A stretch of 64,000 bases of DNA from Ischnura elegans (taxonomy: Eukaryota; Arthropoda; Insecta; Odonata; Coenagrionidae), in contig NC_060246.1 of NCBI RefSeq assembly GCF_921293095.1, forward strand, positions 111,022,941-111,086,940. The letters are read 5' to 3'. The position numbers were made by a program, and so were the translations under genes. Shown piece after piece: positions 1 to 13,482 of this stretch; within the stretch, counting starts at the first letter, position 1; each line of letters begins with the position of its first letter. The notes under the pieces are model-generated. The model was given only the letters and a program-made list of their open reading frames with translations, was not told the DNA's origin and ran no database searches.

Positions 1-156
1 CCGAGAGAAGCGACGAAAATTTTTATCGTTTTCTGGTAATATATGCCTAAAATTCTATCTTAAATAATTTCAAATCTTTCCGTGATTCATAATAATTTTT
101 TATCAAATTGAATTGGTGCGTAAAATAAGATGTGTTTCAAGACGTAAAAGTAAATT

Positions 157-582
157 TCATTTAACTCTCCCATGGGAATATCGTTGGAAGCACAGTACCC
201 GTGTCTCGCTGTCTAAATAAAAGTGGGGAAGGTAGTGATCCGCGCTAGTGGCCGCGGCGATTCGTTCCCTGTGCAAAGGGGGGAGGTGCGCGAAGATCGA
301 CCGGAGGAGGACGGGGTCGGTGGGAGACTGCTGGGAGGGCAAGCCCGCCCTTGCTAACCGCAGGAGAAACTCACATACGCTGCGTGGTTCTCGCGTCGGA
401 GGGACCGCCTGTTGCTCCTGACGAAGAGTCGCGGAGACCGGAACGGCGGCGGTGGGTTCCCCGCGTGGGTTTGTCTTTCCGTCCCTCGCCTTGTGCTCTT
501 CGCCCTTCCGAGGATACTCTCTCATCTCCTTTCTACCTGGCTTGAGACTCCCATTAACACCAGAAGCCAGAATATCGGTCAT
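157..582 (-). CDS. possible GC-rich minus-strand exon, unknown protein
   Basis: An open frame of 141 codons lies on the minus strand inside the only strongly CpG-rich stretch at this end of the window (about 240-540). I recognise no domain. The predicted peptide is basic and rich in Arg and Pro in its first half and more hydrophobic in its second. A donor-like GTGAGT on the minus strand near 370-375 would let the first part be exon 1 of a gene running leftward out of the window. A long open frame can also arise by chance because GC-rich DNA has few stop codons, so this could simply be a promoter CpG island or 5' UTR. Confidence 0.2.
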   Translation of the reverse strand: MTDILASGVNGSLKPGRKEMREYPRKGEEHKARDGKTNPRGEPTAAVPVSATLRQEQQAVPPTREPRSVCEFLLRLARAGLPSQQSPTDPVLLRSIFAHLPPLHRERIAAATSADHYLPHFYLDSETRVLCFQRYSHGRVK

Positions 583-2198
583 TTTGACTCATACCAGTAT
601 TCAATCTTGAAGCTATTCTTTATCTAAATGTTCACTCGATTATTTAGAATTTTTTTCGACTCCATGCATTTTTATACTTATTATACTAACATTAAGAAAA
701 ACGTAATTGTCTAAGGGAATTTTAAAAATCGATTTTACTCTTACGAGGAGGCTATGGGTCATGTTCATTTAATTTTTTTTTAAATCTTCAAATAGCTAAT
801 TTTTCTCCACGCACCTCGAGTTTTTCCAGTATCGGGCGTCAAGAAAACTTTACATTTTTGCTCGCAGCAAACTAAGTCAATTTTTTACATGTTTTCTACT
901 AAAAATAAAAATTAATTAATGTTACTCAAATTTCCCTCCGCTTTAGGCAGTGCGAAGTTTCCGTGTTGCCGGTGTTAAGTTTTACTTTAGTTCCGTGGCG
1001 CGAAGAATTGCGATACTCCCTTTTCTTCATCCTCTTTAGCCGTGTGAATTCACTTAAAATAGTTTTCAGGGAAAATTAGCTACTAGTTCTGCCGGTCTTC
1101 GGGTCAAAATAAGTTGTGCCTATACGATCGCAGGTCTCTTTTTTACCGGAGCTCTTCACTGTCGTACTAAACATAATTTTCTATGCCATACTCTCTAATC
1201 GAACGATTTTTAACTAGCCTATGAGTTGATCATGCGTCTATGCAGTATTTTTTCTGACTTTGTTCATATTGCACCTTTGTTGAAGAAATTCCTTGCATGC
1301 TTAGAAGCATCGGTACTAGTAGTTAAATAAAATTGTTTCCAGTATTTTTAATGATGTAGGATATTTTGATAATGTAGGATATATTTAGGCGCTAAAGGGA
1401 TGCCAGTGGAAATTTTGATACCTTTAGATCTCATTAATCGATGCTATAAGTGACTTGTGTGAAAAAATGTTTTTCCCAATATTTCGATATGTGATATGTT
1501 GGTCATGTAGGGGACTGAGTTTATTTTTGAACTTACCATTTTTTATGTCTGCTCTGTTTTTGAAACTATTTTCTTTCTCATTTTTCACGGTTTTTTATTC
1601 TCTCCTATTCTTTTCTTGTGTCATTTTCTTTTCATCCCTTTTTTTTCTTTATCTAAATTCCTCAATTGTTTTTTATCGGTGTTATTTTCCCTTTCATCCA
1701 AGTTCTCAATTTAATTTTTTTTCATTCATAAGATAGCTTAACCTAGATGACGGTTTTATTACATTACTGGAATCAGTGTCAATTTTAAGTTTTGCTACCC
1801 TATTATTAAGCCTTCTTTAAGATATACCAATTACATTACCACCAAGATACATTACCACTTCTTTGATTTCTGGCGATATTGACGTACCTTTTCCGTTTCC
1901 GTAACGTTCCTCCAATTTTATTCTAAATCCAAAATTATGCCCTCACAGAGGTTGACACTAATTCTTCCAACTATTTATATGATTGAATTAATCACCCTGC
2001 TGTGTACCGCAGATTCTCAGCAACACTGCAAAGCGCTTTTACACTCAATGCGCGCTGCCTCATCTGCATCTCTCTCTCTCTATCTCTCTCTCTCTCTCTC
2101 TTGCCTCGACAGGAGGTGACGGCTGGCGAGTGGGAGTGCTTAATTAATCGGGGATCGCCGCTGCTTTCATTGCGCCTTTTGCGGGGGAATCCTTGGCG
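583..2198. other. upstream region of the receptor gene
   Basis: No gene is visible. The sequence is AT-rich with T-rich tracts (about 1550-1730) and ends in a short CT microsatellite and a GC-richer stretch (2105-2198) just before the receptor start codon. That last stretch is the likely 5' UTR or promoter-proximal region. I could not identify a core promoter motif with confidence. Confidence 0.4.
2068..2101. repeat. (TC)n microsatellite
   Basis: Nearly pure TC dinucleotides, interrupted once by TATC, about 100 bp upstream of the receptor ATG. It probably lies in the 5' UTR or promoter. CT/GA tracts in insect promoters can act as GAGA-factor sites, but that role is inference here. Confidence 0.8.
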
Positions 2199-2292
2199 AT
2201 GTCTTGGGGTATCTGCTGTGGAGTCGCCCTCGTGCTCATCGCTATCCTCGTCGCACTACTCACGCTTCTCCTGAACATCTTCTACGGCGCGA
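2199..2292 (+). CDS. receptor exon 1: start codon and hydrophobic N-terminus
   Basis: Encodes 31 residues with a strongly hydrophobic core (GVALVLIAILVALLTLLLN). This is either a signal peptide or a signal anchor, and no cleavage site is obvious before the exon ends. The GTGAGT donor is in phase 1 and matches the LDLa exon 9.5 kb downstream. The join over that intron is the least certain in the model. Confidence 0.75.
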
Positions 2293-5200
2293 GTGAGTGT
2301 CAGACGATTCATTTATTTGTTTGTCACTGTACTATTTTAAGGATATTTGAAATGACTACCCTTACCACTCGTAATTGGCCATCCGTTGGTGAGACTCGTA
2401 TTTAAAAAAAAAATATTTCGTGTGTTTAACTCCATTTGTGATTTAAATGCATGTGTTTACTTTTACGTTATATATTTGTGATAAATATCCGCAATGGTAC
2501 TGTACGTTATGCCCTATTTTCCTGCTAATAGTTGCTGGACTTAAGTTTCCTCTTGCATTTAATTGGTGCTTCTTTTATCGCGATCGTAGCAGCCAAGAAT
2601 TCTATCCACCTAGCGTGCATAGACGTAACGAAAGTAGGAAGAAATAAAACAACTGTAGAAAGTATGGTAACATATGGGGAATAAAATTACGAAAAGACAT
2701 GGGAAAATACGGAAAGAAAAAAACAAAAATATTTTATGGACGATTGAGAAAAATTACATGAGACGGAGTTGCAGAAAGACTTGTTAAAGATATAAGTTAT
2801 ACAATTTTGAAGATGATGGAATTGGAAAAAGTTGTACCCGACGAGAAAAAAAGGACGCAACTTGTCTGCTTTAGCCATGTTAATAGGATGGATGATACCA
2901 GATGGCCCAATCGAATATTGGAATGCTGACCTGCAGGAAAACTGAAAAGAGGAGAACAGCAGTGAATTAGAGACAGGTAATAAGGAGCAATGGAAACAAG
3001 AGGAATGAGAGAAGAGGAGTGCCATGATCGGGAAAAATGATAGCTGAGTACATTAAAACGAAGACAGTCGTAAACAGCCTGCTTTATGAATGGTCCCCAC
3101 ATTTCATATGTCCTCCGTTTTTACTTACTGAGAACTCGGAGAAACCGGCGACCTAATGGACGTGTATTATTTTATCTCCGCCATCAGCGCTGAGATGATG
3201 GTCGTTGTCATGGATCAGACCACTTCCAGAAGTCAGCATATCTCTTATTTTGTTTTGAATGGGAATAGACTTAATGTTTCACACTCTAGCCACAGTGTGT
3301 TAAAAATTCTTTTTTATCAGCAATAAGGGGAAGACATGTCAATGTGAAGCCATTCGACGAGTTTTCTGGCTGTCGCTCCGCAGTGCACACTGGGCGGGAG
3401 AATCAATTGTGGCAGAGTAGTTAATGAGATTGCTACTAACCTTAAACTAACAACTTACAGTAAGGAATGACTCGAGCGTGTGGTGTGGAGGACGCGCAGT
3501 TGCCCTATCCGCGCAGTGCTCGCCTGTCGCTTGTACGGTGTTTTTACTGAGTTTTTGGAGGTAGAAAAAATACCTCCCTCGTATTTAATGAGAAACCGTG
3601 TTTCTAAGACTCAAATATTTTAATGCTAACACCTGTGGCGTAGCCAGGAATTTCGTTCGGGGGGGTCCAAAATGAGGGGGGGAAATTTTTGAAAAATAGG
3701 GTACTAAGTTTTAAACTAATTTGAACACTTTTCACACTCGAAAAAAACTTTATTTGTTAAAAAATACTTCGTAAATTCATGATTTTTATATATTTCGTTC
3801 TCTTTTGTGAAGAAAAATAACTGTGATTTTACATTTCTAGGGGATTCGGAGACCGCCCCCCCCCCCTCGGCTACGCCACTGGATACCACCGACAAATTTA
3901 TCTCTTTTTAAACCCATTTTTGGCTCAATTTGTCGTCAATGGCTCATATAGCTCTTATGAAAGTTTTTTATTGTGAAAGCTTAACATTAACCCCATTTTA
4001 CAGCTGCCGCAAATTGAAAGTTACCTTTCAAATGTCTTCCTTATTTTTCATGTGTTAGCCCTTGTAACCACCATTAATTTAAAAAAAATTGAATCAGCTT
4101 TAGGATGCAATAAAAGATCGTTATATGATAAATTACTAATGCGAAAAGTATTTGTGATAATCTATATTTATCGCATATTCAATCAAAATGTGAATTTATT
4201 TTTAGTCACTGTGCCCTTCAATTTGTGTTTTCAGCATGGACCAAAAAGTCTAACAGTTTACTCAGGCCTTTTGAGAATCTTATGAGAGTTAGTGAAATTA
4301 CTTACGGAAATCAAAGGCCTGATATCTAAACATACTCAAGTCTTCCGTCTGATGCACTGGGCTGATAAATGCAGGATTATCTCATTTTGTAGTGAGGCAT
4401 TAGTAAGCAAACGCCTAATAGATGAAAAAAGGATTTACATATTGTGCTTATAGGTAATTTTTAAAAAAACTTAACAATTAAACACAAGTGTTACTAATTT
4501 GAAAAACACCTCTTTTTGTCTAAAATCCGTGGTTATTTTTGGTCGGGCAAAATCTTTCTAACTCTGAAGAACTTCTTATTAACCCTTTCCTCGAAACGGA
4601 TATCCGGTGTTTTTAGGGTACTTATACCAGATCTACATATTTGGTAGTTAATAAATATAGCTTTTATTAATAGCGAATAAATTTTAATGTAAATAAAAAT
4701 AATTAATTTAAAAAGTTGTTTAAACTCCTAAATAAAATGGATTAGTTCATGACCTAGTGACGATTTTCATTGACTTTGACGTCCATTGGTACTACCTGTG
4801 GCCATTCGCTGCATTTTGTGGACATTCATTGGGTTTTTTACGCAGATTTCCTTTCACCGCTGTACCTTTGATCATTATCCATTTACACCAAGAAAAGATG
4901 TGTTAATTTCACATTTGAGCCTTCAATATTAAGAAAAGTCTATATGGGGGCAGTTTGACGACATTTCATTCGTCTAAAATCAAAATTTGGAAGTTTACTT
5001 TTAAAGAGGACATTCACTGCTGCGATTACCCCCCAAGATCATATATCATGCTAAACAGTTGTAAGCCAACGTTTCAGTTTATTGAAAACCCTCATAAGGG
5101 CTTAGTTTTGCTCATGTTTAATGATTTCTCGGCCATCCCACACATATTGTTGGACTTAATGCATATTTTCCAATCTTAATAAAATAGTATTACGCAGTTT

Positions 5201-8200
5201 TGAGTAGGTTATTATGTAGGTATTATTGTTTTATTGTAGGTGTTGTTATTATGTAGGTTATTACCCGTGCAAAAATTACATTCTCTCATACTTTACATAT
5301 AAATGCATTCTCTAATTCTTAAAATAATCTCATAATAAACTGTCACACTTATGCATAAAAATTTTATACCATTCACCCAATTACAATCGCTATGTACATT
5401 TCGTAATATTCACAATTTTTATTGTCAATTACTGTTGATAATATTTCTGGAATACTTTCAACATGATATTTTTATTTATTCGTGATAAAAGTTATTTTTT
5501 AGGTTTCTTGCAGACGATGGTTCTTTTACAGAACGTTTAATATTCTTCATGCTTCTTAGATTTTATCTATGATATTTTTGCCTGCTTATGTTATGTTTCT
5601 TTGGTTTGGTTATGGATCTTACAGGGTTTTAAACCTTTTATGAAATTTAGAGTAAAAAATGCGTGGAGTCAATATACCTCGAGCGAGAAATCGACATGAA
5701 AAAACTGAAACATTTATGTCAAACTAATGGGTAAATAGTGAAATTGTGGGTAGAGATTGTATTTTTCATCTGAAGCCGATGATTCACCGTTTTGAATGAT
5801 ACCTCATATTTATCACTTTAGGTGCAGTATTAATGGAGCTTATACGGAATGTCAGAAAAAGACCTTTCCATTACAATATGTATATAATATCACACTGTTT
5901 TGAGTGGGTTATTTTGATTTTTATAAAAAAGTATACATTATTAGGTTAGATCTTTCACTTTTTTTCAGTGTTATCGCTATGCTATTCATCATCATTTATT
6001 CCATTAAATATTTTTTCTCTCTTTTTCTGTAAGTAAGCATTCATTTTTTGCATTAGTACAATTTTTTAACCCACATTAAAATTTTTATATTCTCTTCTGC
6101 ACTTTAGTGAAACAGCATAAGCAAATTCTATCAGTGACTTGTGCATTAAATGATTATGGTGACTTGAAAAATTATATTTTACTCCAAATTGAAGAATTAT
6201 TTTGAAAGAAACCAACATATTTCAAGTGATGCAAAATAGTTTTTTTCTTGTCTAATCTTTCCTTTTGAAAGTTTTTCTATTGTGAAAGCTTAAGATTAAC
6301 CTCATTTTACAGCTGCCGCAAATTGAAAGTTACCTTTCAAATGTCTTCCTTATTTTTCATGTGTTAGCCCTTGTAACCACCATTAATAAAAAAAATTGAA
6401 TCAGCATTAGGATACAATAAAAATGGTTATACGATAAATTACTAATGCGAAAAGTATTTGTGATAATCTCGTCGTATAATCTGTAATGTAGGGTTTTTTA
6501 AACGACGTTCTCGGGGCGATATTGAGACTATGAGGTCCCTTCTTCAATACAATCCCTTGTCATTGAATTAATATAAAATATTAACAAATATTTGGATGTT
6601 AAATTCAACTGATACGTGAATATTTTAAATTCAGTCTCAGAAAAAATGTTAAATTCCATTTAAAACAAGGGCATCCAGAGAATTACGAACAGACGAAAAA
6701 GACCGTCGACTGATCCAGCAAAAAATAGTTATATAATATGTGAAACTATGTGTACATTTGTAGGAAAAACCTATTGATTTTGATTGAAGTTTTCTTTTCG
6801 GAAAAGATTCACTGTAGGCAAGCACTCACACGAGAAGGAGGTAGAGAAAAACCTGCGAAAAGCTACCAAGAAAGAGATAATGTATTCGTGGACGCATACT
6901 GAAAAGAACAAATTCACACCCATTACTTGGTAAAAGAAAGAGCATAAGAAGGTACAGGTGTAAAGGCATCCTCGGCCGGATTTTTTGTACGTTTTTTGTC
7001 GCAAAAATTGATATATGTTACATGCCATCAAGGGATTTGATTTTTCCGGTGTAACGGATAGGGCCTTCTCCATTTATTCTTGAGAGCCGGTGGCTATTTA
7101 ATGTATTCCAAAAGAATTTTTGTTTGCAAGTGCGGATTAATTTATTTGTGGTGTTCGGTTTGAAAGCAAATCACAGAAAATTTCGAATTAAGATTATGTC
7201 AACCTGCAAGGCTACAAAATATCATGCAAGACAGCTAATTGCACTTCCTGAAAGAGTATTTCTCTCATTAGAAGCTTTATTCTATGGATAACTGATAAAA
7301 ATAATGGCTGTGAATAACAGTAATGACTAATTGTGACTCAGCGCAGAAAATATTTTGTGAAGTATGAGAATATTGTGGCTGAGGTGAGGTAAGAGGTTTT
7401 CAGAAATAATTTACAACCCTTTCAACTTTGCGAATGTCCTTGTGGCGTTAATGTTTCATCAAAGGTTGTTTTTGTGACTGATGGCCACAATGCTTCCCGT
7501 AGAAACCAGAAAAAAAACGTTTTCGCCCCTGTAAAGCGGGCAAATTTACGATAAAATTATTCTAAAATTTAAAAGCGCGATTCGGCGAGGTTAAATATTG
7601 TGTGATTAAGCTGAATTTTCTGTGGTTTTTTATCTTATGAAATTACTCCAAAAATATTCATCCGCAAATGCAACTTAATACAAAAATATATTTTTGACCA
7701 CCCTACCTAAGCTCGATATTCCAAGCAGAGTCGAATTGTTAACCATGATTCGAAATTCCATTTATGCATACTATGGTACGGTTTTTAGACGATTGTGTCC
7801 TCCTTACTTCTGAGCATCGTCACCTCAGCTTAGGCTATGACGGTAAAAATAAGAAGCTCAAAACGTGCCGATACGGAGCAAAAAAGATGTTTCTTTTCCC
7901 TCTCTAAAAGGTCTTTCCTCTGCATTGGACCTAATATATTTAACTTTTCAATATTGACTTTAAGGGATAATAATATTAATATTAAAATAATTTTTTTCAA
8001 TGGACATCAGAATGGCTAGAAACTCAGTCTGGTGTTGATCATTTATATAATATTATCGTGTGAAGTTCTTTTTTGTGTTTGTATTCCGCTTTTGTTCATT
8101 ATGAAAATGTTTTAAACATTTTATTTTAGTAATAATTATTACATTATGCTTATAAATATAAAAATAAGCTGCTACGCATTCTGTGATTGAAGCCTTATCA

Positions 8201-11200
8201 CCGATTTTTCTTGGAGGCCACCTAAAGTTTCCCATATTTTGTACGAAAACTAAATTTTTTGTGAATTTTTTTTATATTTTGGGAATTCATAAAACTCATT
8301 ATTTGAAAAAAAACTGAAGAATCTCGTTAAACGCTAGCCGACCGTTGATCCATCCGCAATGCGAATTATATACCAATTCTTTTCAAGGACTCAGTAGCAT
8401 AAGTTCTTTGAACTTCGAATAAAGGTGGTTAGAACTATACGTTTATTTTAACTAAACTATTTAAACTAAAAATTTTAAGCTAAGAATATTATAATGCATC
8501 TCAGCCGTCTTAAGGACTCTTTTAGCCTCTTCTCTCTTTACCATCCTGCATCCTTTTTCAATCGGGAGAAAATTTTCCTGAGCAAAGTCCATTTTATTGA
8601 CACCTCTCCGGTGCCTTGCGAAATTGAATAGAGACGAATACCACGCCGTAAAAATATTCATAACCATTTCCGAAAAATTTCCTGTTTTTCTGCCTTTTTC
8701 CGTTTTATAGCCTTGAACCTCAACTTGTACACTGCCATCTAAAGGGTTTATTCTCATTTTGTTTCTTTTACGAGCCATCTAAGTTATTCTGAAATGCCTC
8801 GCTGAAATGGCTCCTCGGATAACGCCATCTAGATGCGCAAAGAGAAGGAGCTGGGTGAATACGTGAAGAATTTTAATAACCAATACGACACTATCTCGTT
8901 CACGATGGAAATCAAAAAAATAAAATTTCATGGGTACCATTCTTGGACGCTCTGGTGAAAATAAAGAACAATGGTACTCCGGGCCACGAGGTATACAGTC
9001 AAATTACTCCCACTGAACGGTACTCGCAGGCATCATCGCACCACCATCCACCCCAGAAATACCCTGTAATTAGGACGACGTTTAACCGTGACCAAGCAAA
9101 GGGTGACAAATTTTCATTGAAATAAGGAAAAACGGCATCTGAGGAAAAAAATTGAGAGTCAATTTGGCATCAATCAGATGGATGGAAGGGAAACAGGAAA
9201 GGCTCTTTAAAGGACGGGCACCGGAGGAGAGACCAACGCTTTCCGCGGTCGCCTTGATCCCCTGTGTCGCGGGAATCGCAGGGAGGATTTCGTTCGTTCT
9301 CAGAGAACGCAATGTAGATACTAGATTAAATTGCATCTCCGAGAGTGAAATGGAATGTCCAAGGAATGTCGAATACGAGTGAAATATCGAGTGCCTATGC
9401 TGTTGAAGAGAGGAGTGCGTTAAACGTAAAAGGTTTGAGCATTGCTAAGAGTTAATAATGTTTTTTCGCATCTGTGTCTGTCAGGCACATTACGCCTTTA
9501 CTCAGCAATTCCAATATTGAGCCTAACGAAATGTTTATGGAGAATCAAAGGGCAACAAGGAGTAGACCATTAAAACTCCCTCCTACAGCAGAGAACGCAT
9601 GGACGGGCCCCTCATCGAATTCAAAGCCAAGCCAATAACTGAAGAACCAAGGTATTCACCGGGAGTTATACGTGAAGCCATAGGGCAGAGTGCCTCAAAA
9701 ATGAAGACGATTTCATTGGGCCATTCCGTTGCCAATTCGTGAAAATTTGTTTTGAAGGAAACGGCAAACACCAATCGCGAATCGTGAGTGACCTGAAGCG
9801 ACAGATGTGGTATACAAGGTTACGTCAGTATTTCGGTGATCTGAAGAAGCCGCCTGCAATTCCGAAAGAGAAAAGAAAAAGATGATGGACCGACGTGGAG
9901 TTAAGCGCGGAGGACCTATATCTTCAGGCAAAATGTCTTCTCTCTTCTCAGTTGAGTGTTATTACAACCGTATTTAATTATAGAAATTTTGAGTGCAGAT
10001 ATAATAAAAGAAAAGATTTCTAATGGTGCTAGACAAGAATGTAGTCCATCCTCAGTAGGTACTCTTTAATTTGTACATGGATATGGGATTCATAATTTGC
10101 CGATACAAAAAAGAATGTATTTTAATTTAATATTGACCTTCTCAGAATTCTGAGAATTATCAATGGAGATAAAGTACTTTTATTACGTAGCGAGTAACAA
10201 TGAACAAAGGACTCGGTTGAAAACAGCCGTTTGAGAGCATTTAAAGTAGTTTTTACGGCTCGCAAAGAATATTTTCCCCAAAAATCAATGTTTTAATGGA
10301 AAAATAGAATTATTTTCTTTTATGTATCCACTTTTTTACGGTAAGAGAGGATTTTTTTACTTATAAATCTTTCCTCTATTTCAATATTATGAAAGTAAAG
10401 TTACAGCGTGTTTCAACAGTTTTCTCTCGCTAATTTTCATTGGTAATTTTCTTCACATCGATTCCTACACATTTTCATACGTGAGCTTCATTAATGATCG
10501 AATTGCCAACAGATGAGTTGGGGGTGGGATGGAGAATAGGTCGTTGGGACTAATTGAGGTTATGACCGACAGAAATCAGGTTTGAGGGAAGGGAATAGTG
10601 GCTATGACAATTGGGTTTACTGATGCGATATCGATTCAGGAGTGGTCCGAAAATTGCAGTTAAGGGATTTGAATACCGGCAGGTGGTATTTTCTGGACCC
10701 CTGGAGTCGGTAATTAGAGGAGGGGTGGTGATGAGAGGGATCTCGTGCGGCTAACTCTCAGATCACTCGACTACTTGTTTGTTACGTGCTGCCATGGTAA
10801 CCCGAAACACCCGCCGTCTCCCATTTTACACACACGTGTACCATGCATTCGATCGCCGAGTAGTGAAATCTCACGGGATCTCCGGAGACGAAAATAGGAT
10901 TGGATTATCGCAGAGAACAAACCCCCACCCTATCCTGCATCCGAAGTCGTGATTGCGTTCTATTACATCTCGATGTACGACATATTTCATATCATCTATA
11001 AAAAATCTAGTGCTTTCTGGATTTCACAAATCTCCTTCTAACTTTCACCAATAAATTTCCCAATACTTTTCTATCGGTTTTCCTTTTATACTTCTTTTTT
11101 TGCTCAACCACACTATTTATTTTAGCTTTATCATATGATAGCAAAAGGTTGCTACCGTAATTTCGAGATTGACGGTATCAATCGGTAATAGTAATCGTGC

Positions 11201-13415
11201 AACTATATTTAGACTACTCGTTGATTTTAAAAGCGAGGATGAAAGATAATAATGGCATGCGTGATAGCCGCTTATATTCACAATAGCTTCAGATTTCCTC
11301 GGTGATTATTCTGCATCCAAAGTAGCAGTACATTTCCCCTTTTCGTCAGATTCGTCCGTTAGTGTACCGTCAAAAAAAGGCATTTTTCGTATACTCCTAG
11401 TCATGGATTTCAGTCCATTACAGAGTCTAGAAACAAACACCATGAAACCGCTTGGAATTCGTTTGGCTAAGTATTTTTGGTCCATCTCTACTTTCTCTTC
11501 TTCGTAAATAACGCCTAAAGCTTTCAAAAACATTACTTTCGATTACTAAAGACCTTCCTTTTTAATAACTGTGAAACTGTAAAATTATGGGAAGGAATTT
11601 GTACAGAACGTTCAAAGTAATTCTTGGAGCTCTACAGACACTTAAAGGAATTCTGTAAAAATTCCTTTAAAAAGAGTATTTAAATATTTTAAGGAACTTC
11701 TATGCTAAATTTTGGGGAATTTGTGTGGAAAAAATTTTATGTAATTTCTACAGAGTTGTCTGGCGGGGTAACTTTCTTTGATTCGCGAAACTGTTTTTCT
11801 TGAAGGTTTTACTTGTGAAGAGGCGAGCTTTCCGTGTGACCTGTACTCCACTCCGGTCGAATTGGTCATCAACTCTACCAACTCCGTCGAGGGCTTCCGG
11901 TTGCAGAATGAGACTAGCGAGTTTCCTGCAGCGAGGCGAACCGTTTCCAACATCTGCCTGGCTCAGCGGTTTTTCTGCGACGGCACCCCTCACTGCCCGA
12001 ACGGCGAGGACGAGAGCTTGCTGGCTTGCGGTGAGTTGCGATTTATGGCCGCGTAAAGTGAGGGAAGGAAGGAAGACGACTAGGAGAAAAGAAATCGACT
12101 CGAATCCACACAAAGACCGGAAATGTCAGTGCGGAATTCAATTTTTTTATACGGGGGAAATACCTAAAATCCAACAGATAGAACATGTATGCATGCTTTC
12201 AAATTTTGCGATTTTTGCAGAAATCGACCCCACCTTACAATTCCTCGTATCAGTATGTAATAATCGGAATTTTTTATTTATTCTTGGAGATTTTCGCAGC
12301 TTCTTTCGTCAATTATTTGCGTTCCTTTCGGCAAATGCTGCTTCTGAGTCATTTTCGCTGGAAGTTTCGCTTCCTAATAAATTCCTTCTTTTTGAAAAGA
12401 AATATGAGCCATCTTTTTAATACTTCCTTTTTGTTACTTATTATTAATCAACGTTTAACTTTCTCCAGATATGTGAAAAAGTTTCTATTTAAAGATCGCA
12501 CCAAAAATAAAAGAGTGATTTCATTGCCGAGGTCGCATCTTATTCGCGTGAGGTAAGCTGCTCAATTTTAACACTTTCCCTCAAGTTAGCGTTCATAATA
12601 TTAATTCGTTATAGAATAGCAATTTACAAGCAGTTATAACGCATGGAAAAATAGCACAATAATTAAATGCGTGTGGCAACACAAATACAATGAACAACGT
12701 TCCCGAAATAATAAATAAAAATATAATTCAAGTTCGAAAGGTTGAAATTCATTGTAGTAAATAGTTTTCAACATTCAATTAGACTTAACAGAGGTCTAAA
12801 ATGTTCGAAACGAACAATTTTCAAAGTTTTTGATTGCCACCTGAGCAAAGCATCGTGCGTTAAGGACTCAGACGCAGCTTTCCATAAAGTAAAACAAATA
12901 ATTTATTGGAGATACATTAATATTAATAGTTCATTGAAGTAATTTATCATATTAATATATTTCAATGTAAAATATTATTAAATTTATAATTAATCAAAAA
13001 ATAATTAATTAAAATGCTTTCATACTTAATCCTTAAAAAGATTTGAATTATTTGTAGGCTAACATTTTAGTAGATTGGAAAGAAATTCCGGAGAAAGTCG
13101 AGTTCAAGATGTCATCATCTTACCGGTTTCGATTCTAATTACACGTCAGCATGAGTTATTGGTTTCTTGCTTTCATAATTTCCCTTGATAGATAGCAGGT
13201 ATCCTCGTTTCCCATGAGGATCTGATTGTCTTTTTACGTGGACTTTGTCGATATTTCTTTTCTCCTAAGTATTGGATTTGACCTATTCGTATCAACTGTG
13301 CAGTATTCCACTTGGGTCATACTTCCCTCGAGTATCCGTCTAGCGCAGTCTTCTCAATTTAATATCTGTATCCAGCTGCAGAAATTTTATTCTCTGTCTC
13401 TCTCTTAGCTCTATT

Positions 13416-13482
<67 letters not shown>

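Larger units (their letters stand above)
2293..8831. other. receptor intron 1, first part
   Basis: No coding exon recognised. It holds one hAT-type MITE (3633-3881) and a direct repeat with copies at 3959-4163 and 6267-6470. The rest is AT-rich intronic sequence without recognisable structure. Confidence 0.6.

Noticed and set aside
1455-1736. 93-codon plus-strand ORF
   Set aside because: Almost entirely Phe, Ser and Leu from a T-rich tract; a composition artefact.
8461-8778. 105-codon minus-strand ORF starting MARKRNKMR
   Set aside because: No recognisable domain, no splice or poly(A) context, and it lies in an intron next to a retroelement relic; could be a chance frame.
11800-12420. 206-codon plus-strand ORF overlapping the LDLa exon
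   Set aside because: It is in another frame; the LDLa frame has the six cysteines and matching splice phases. The minus-strand ORFs here are shadows too.
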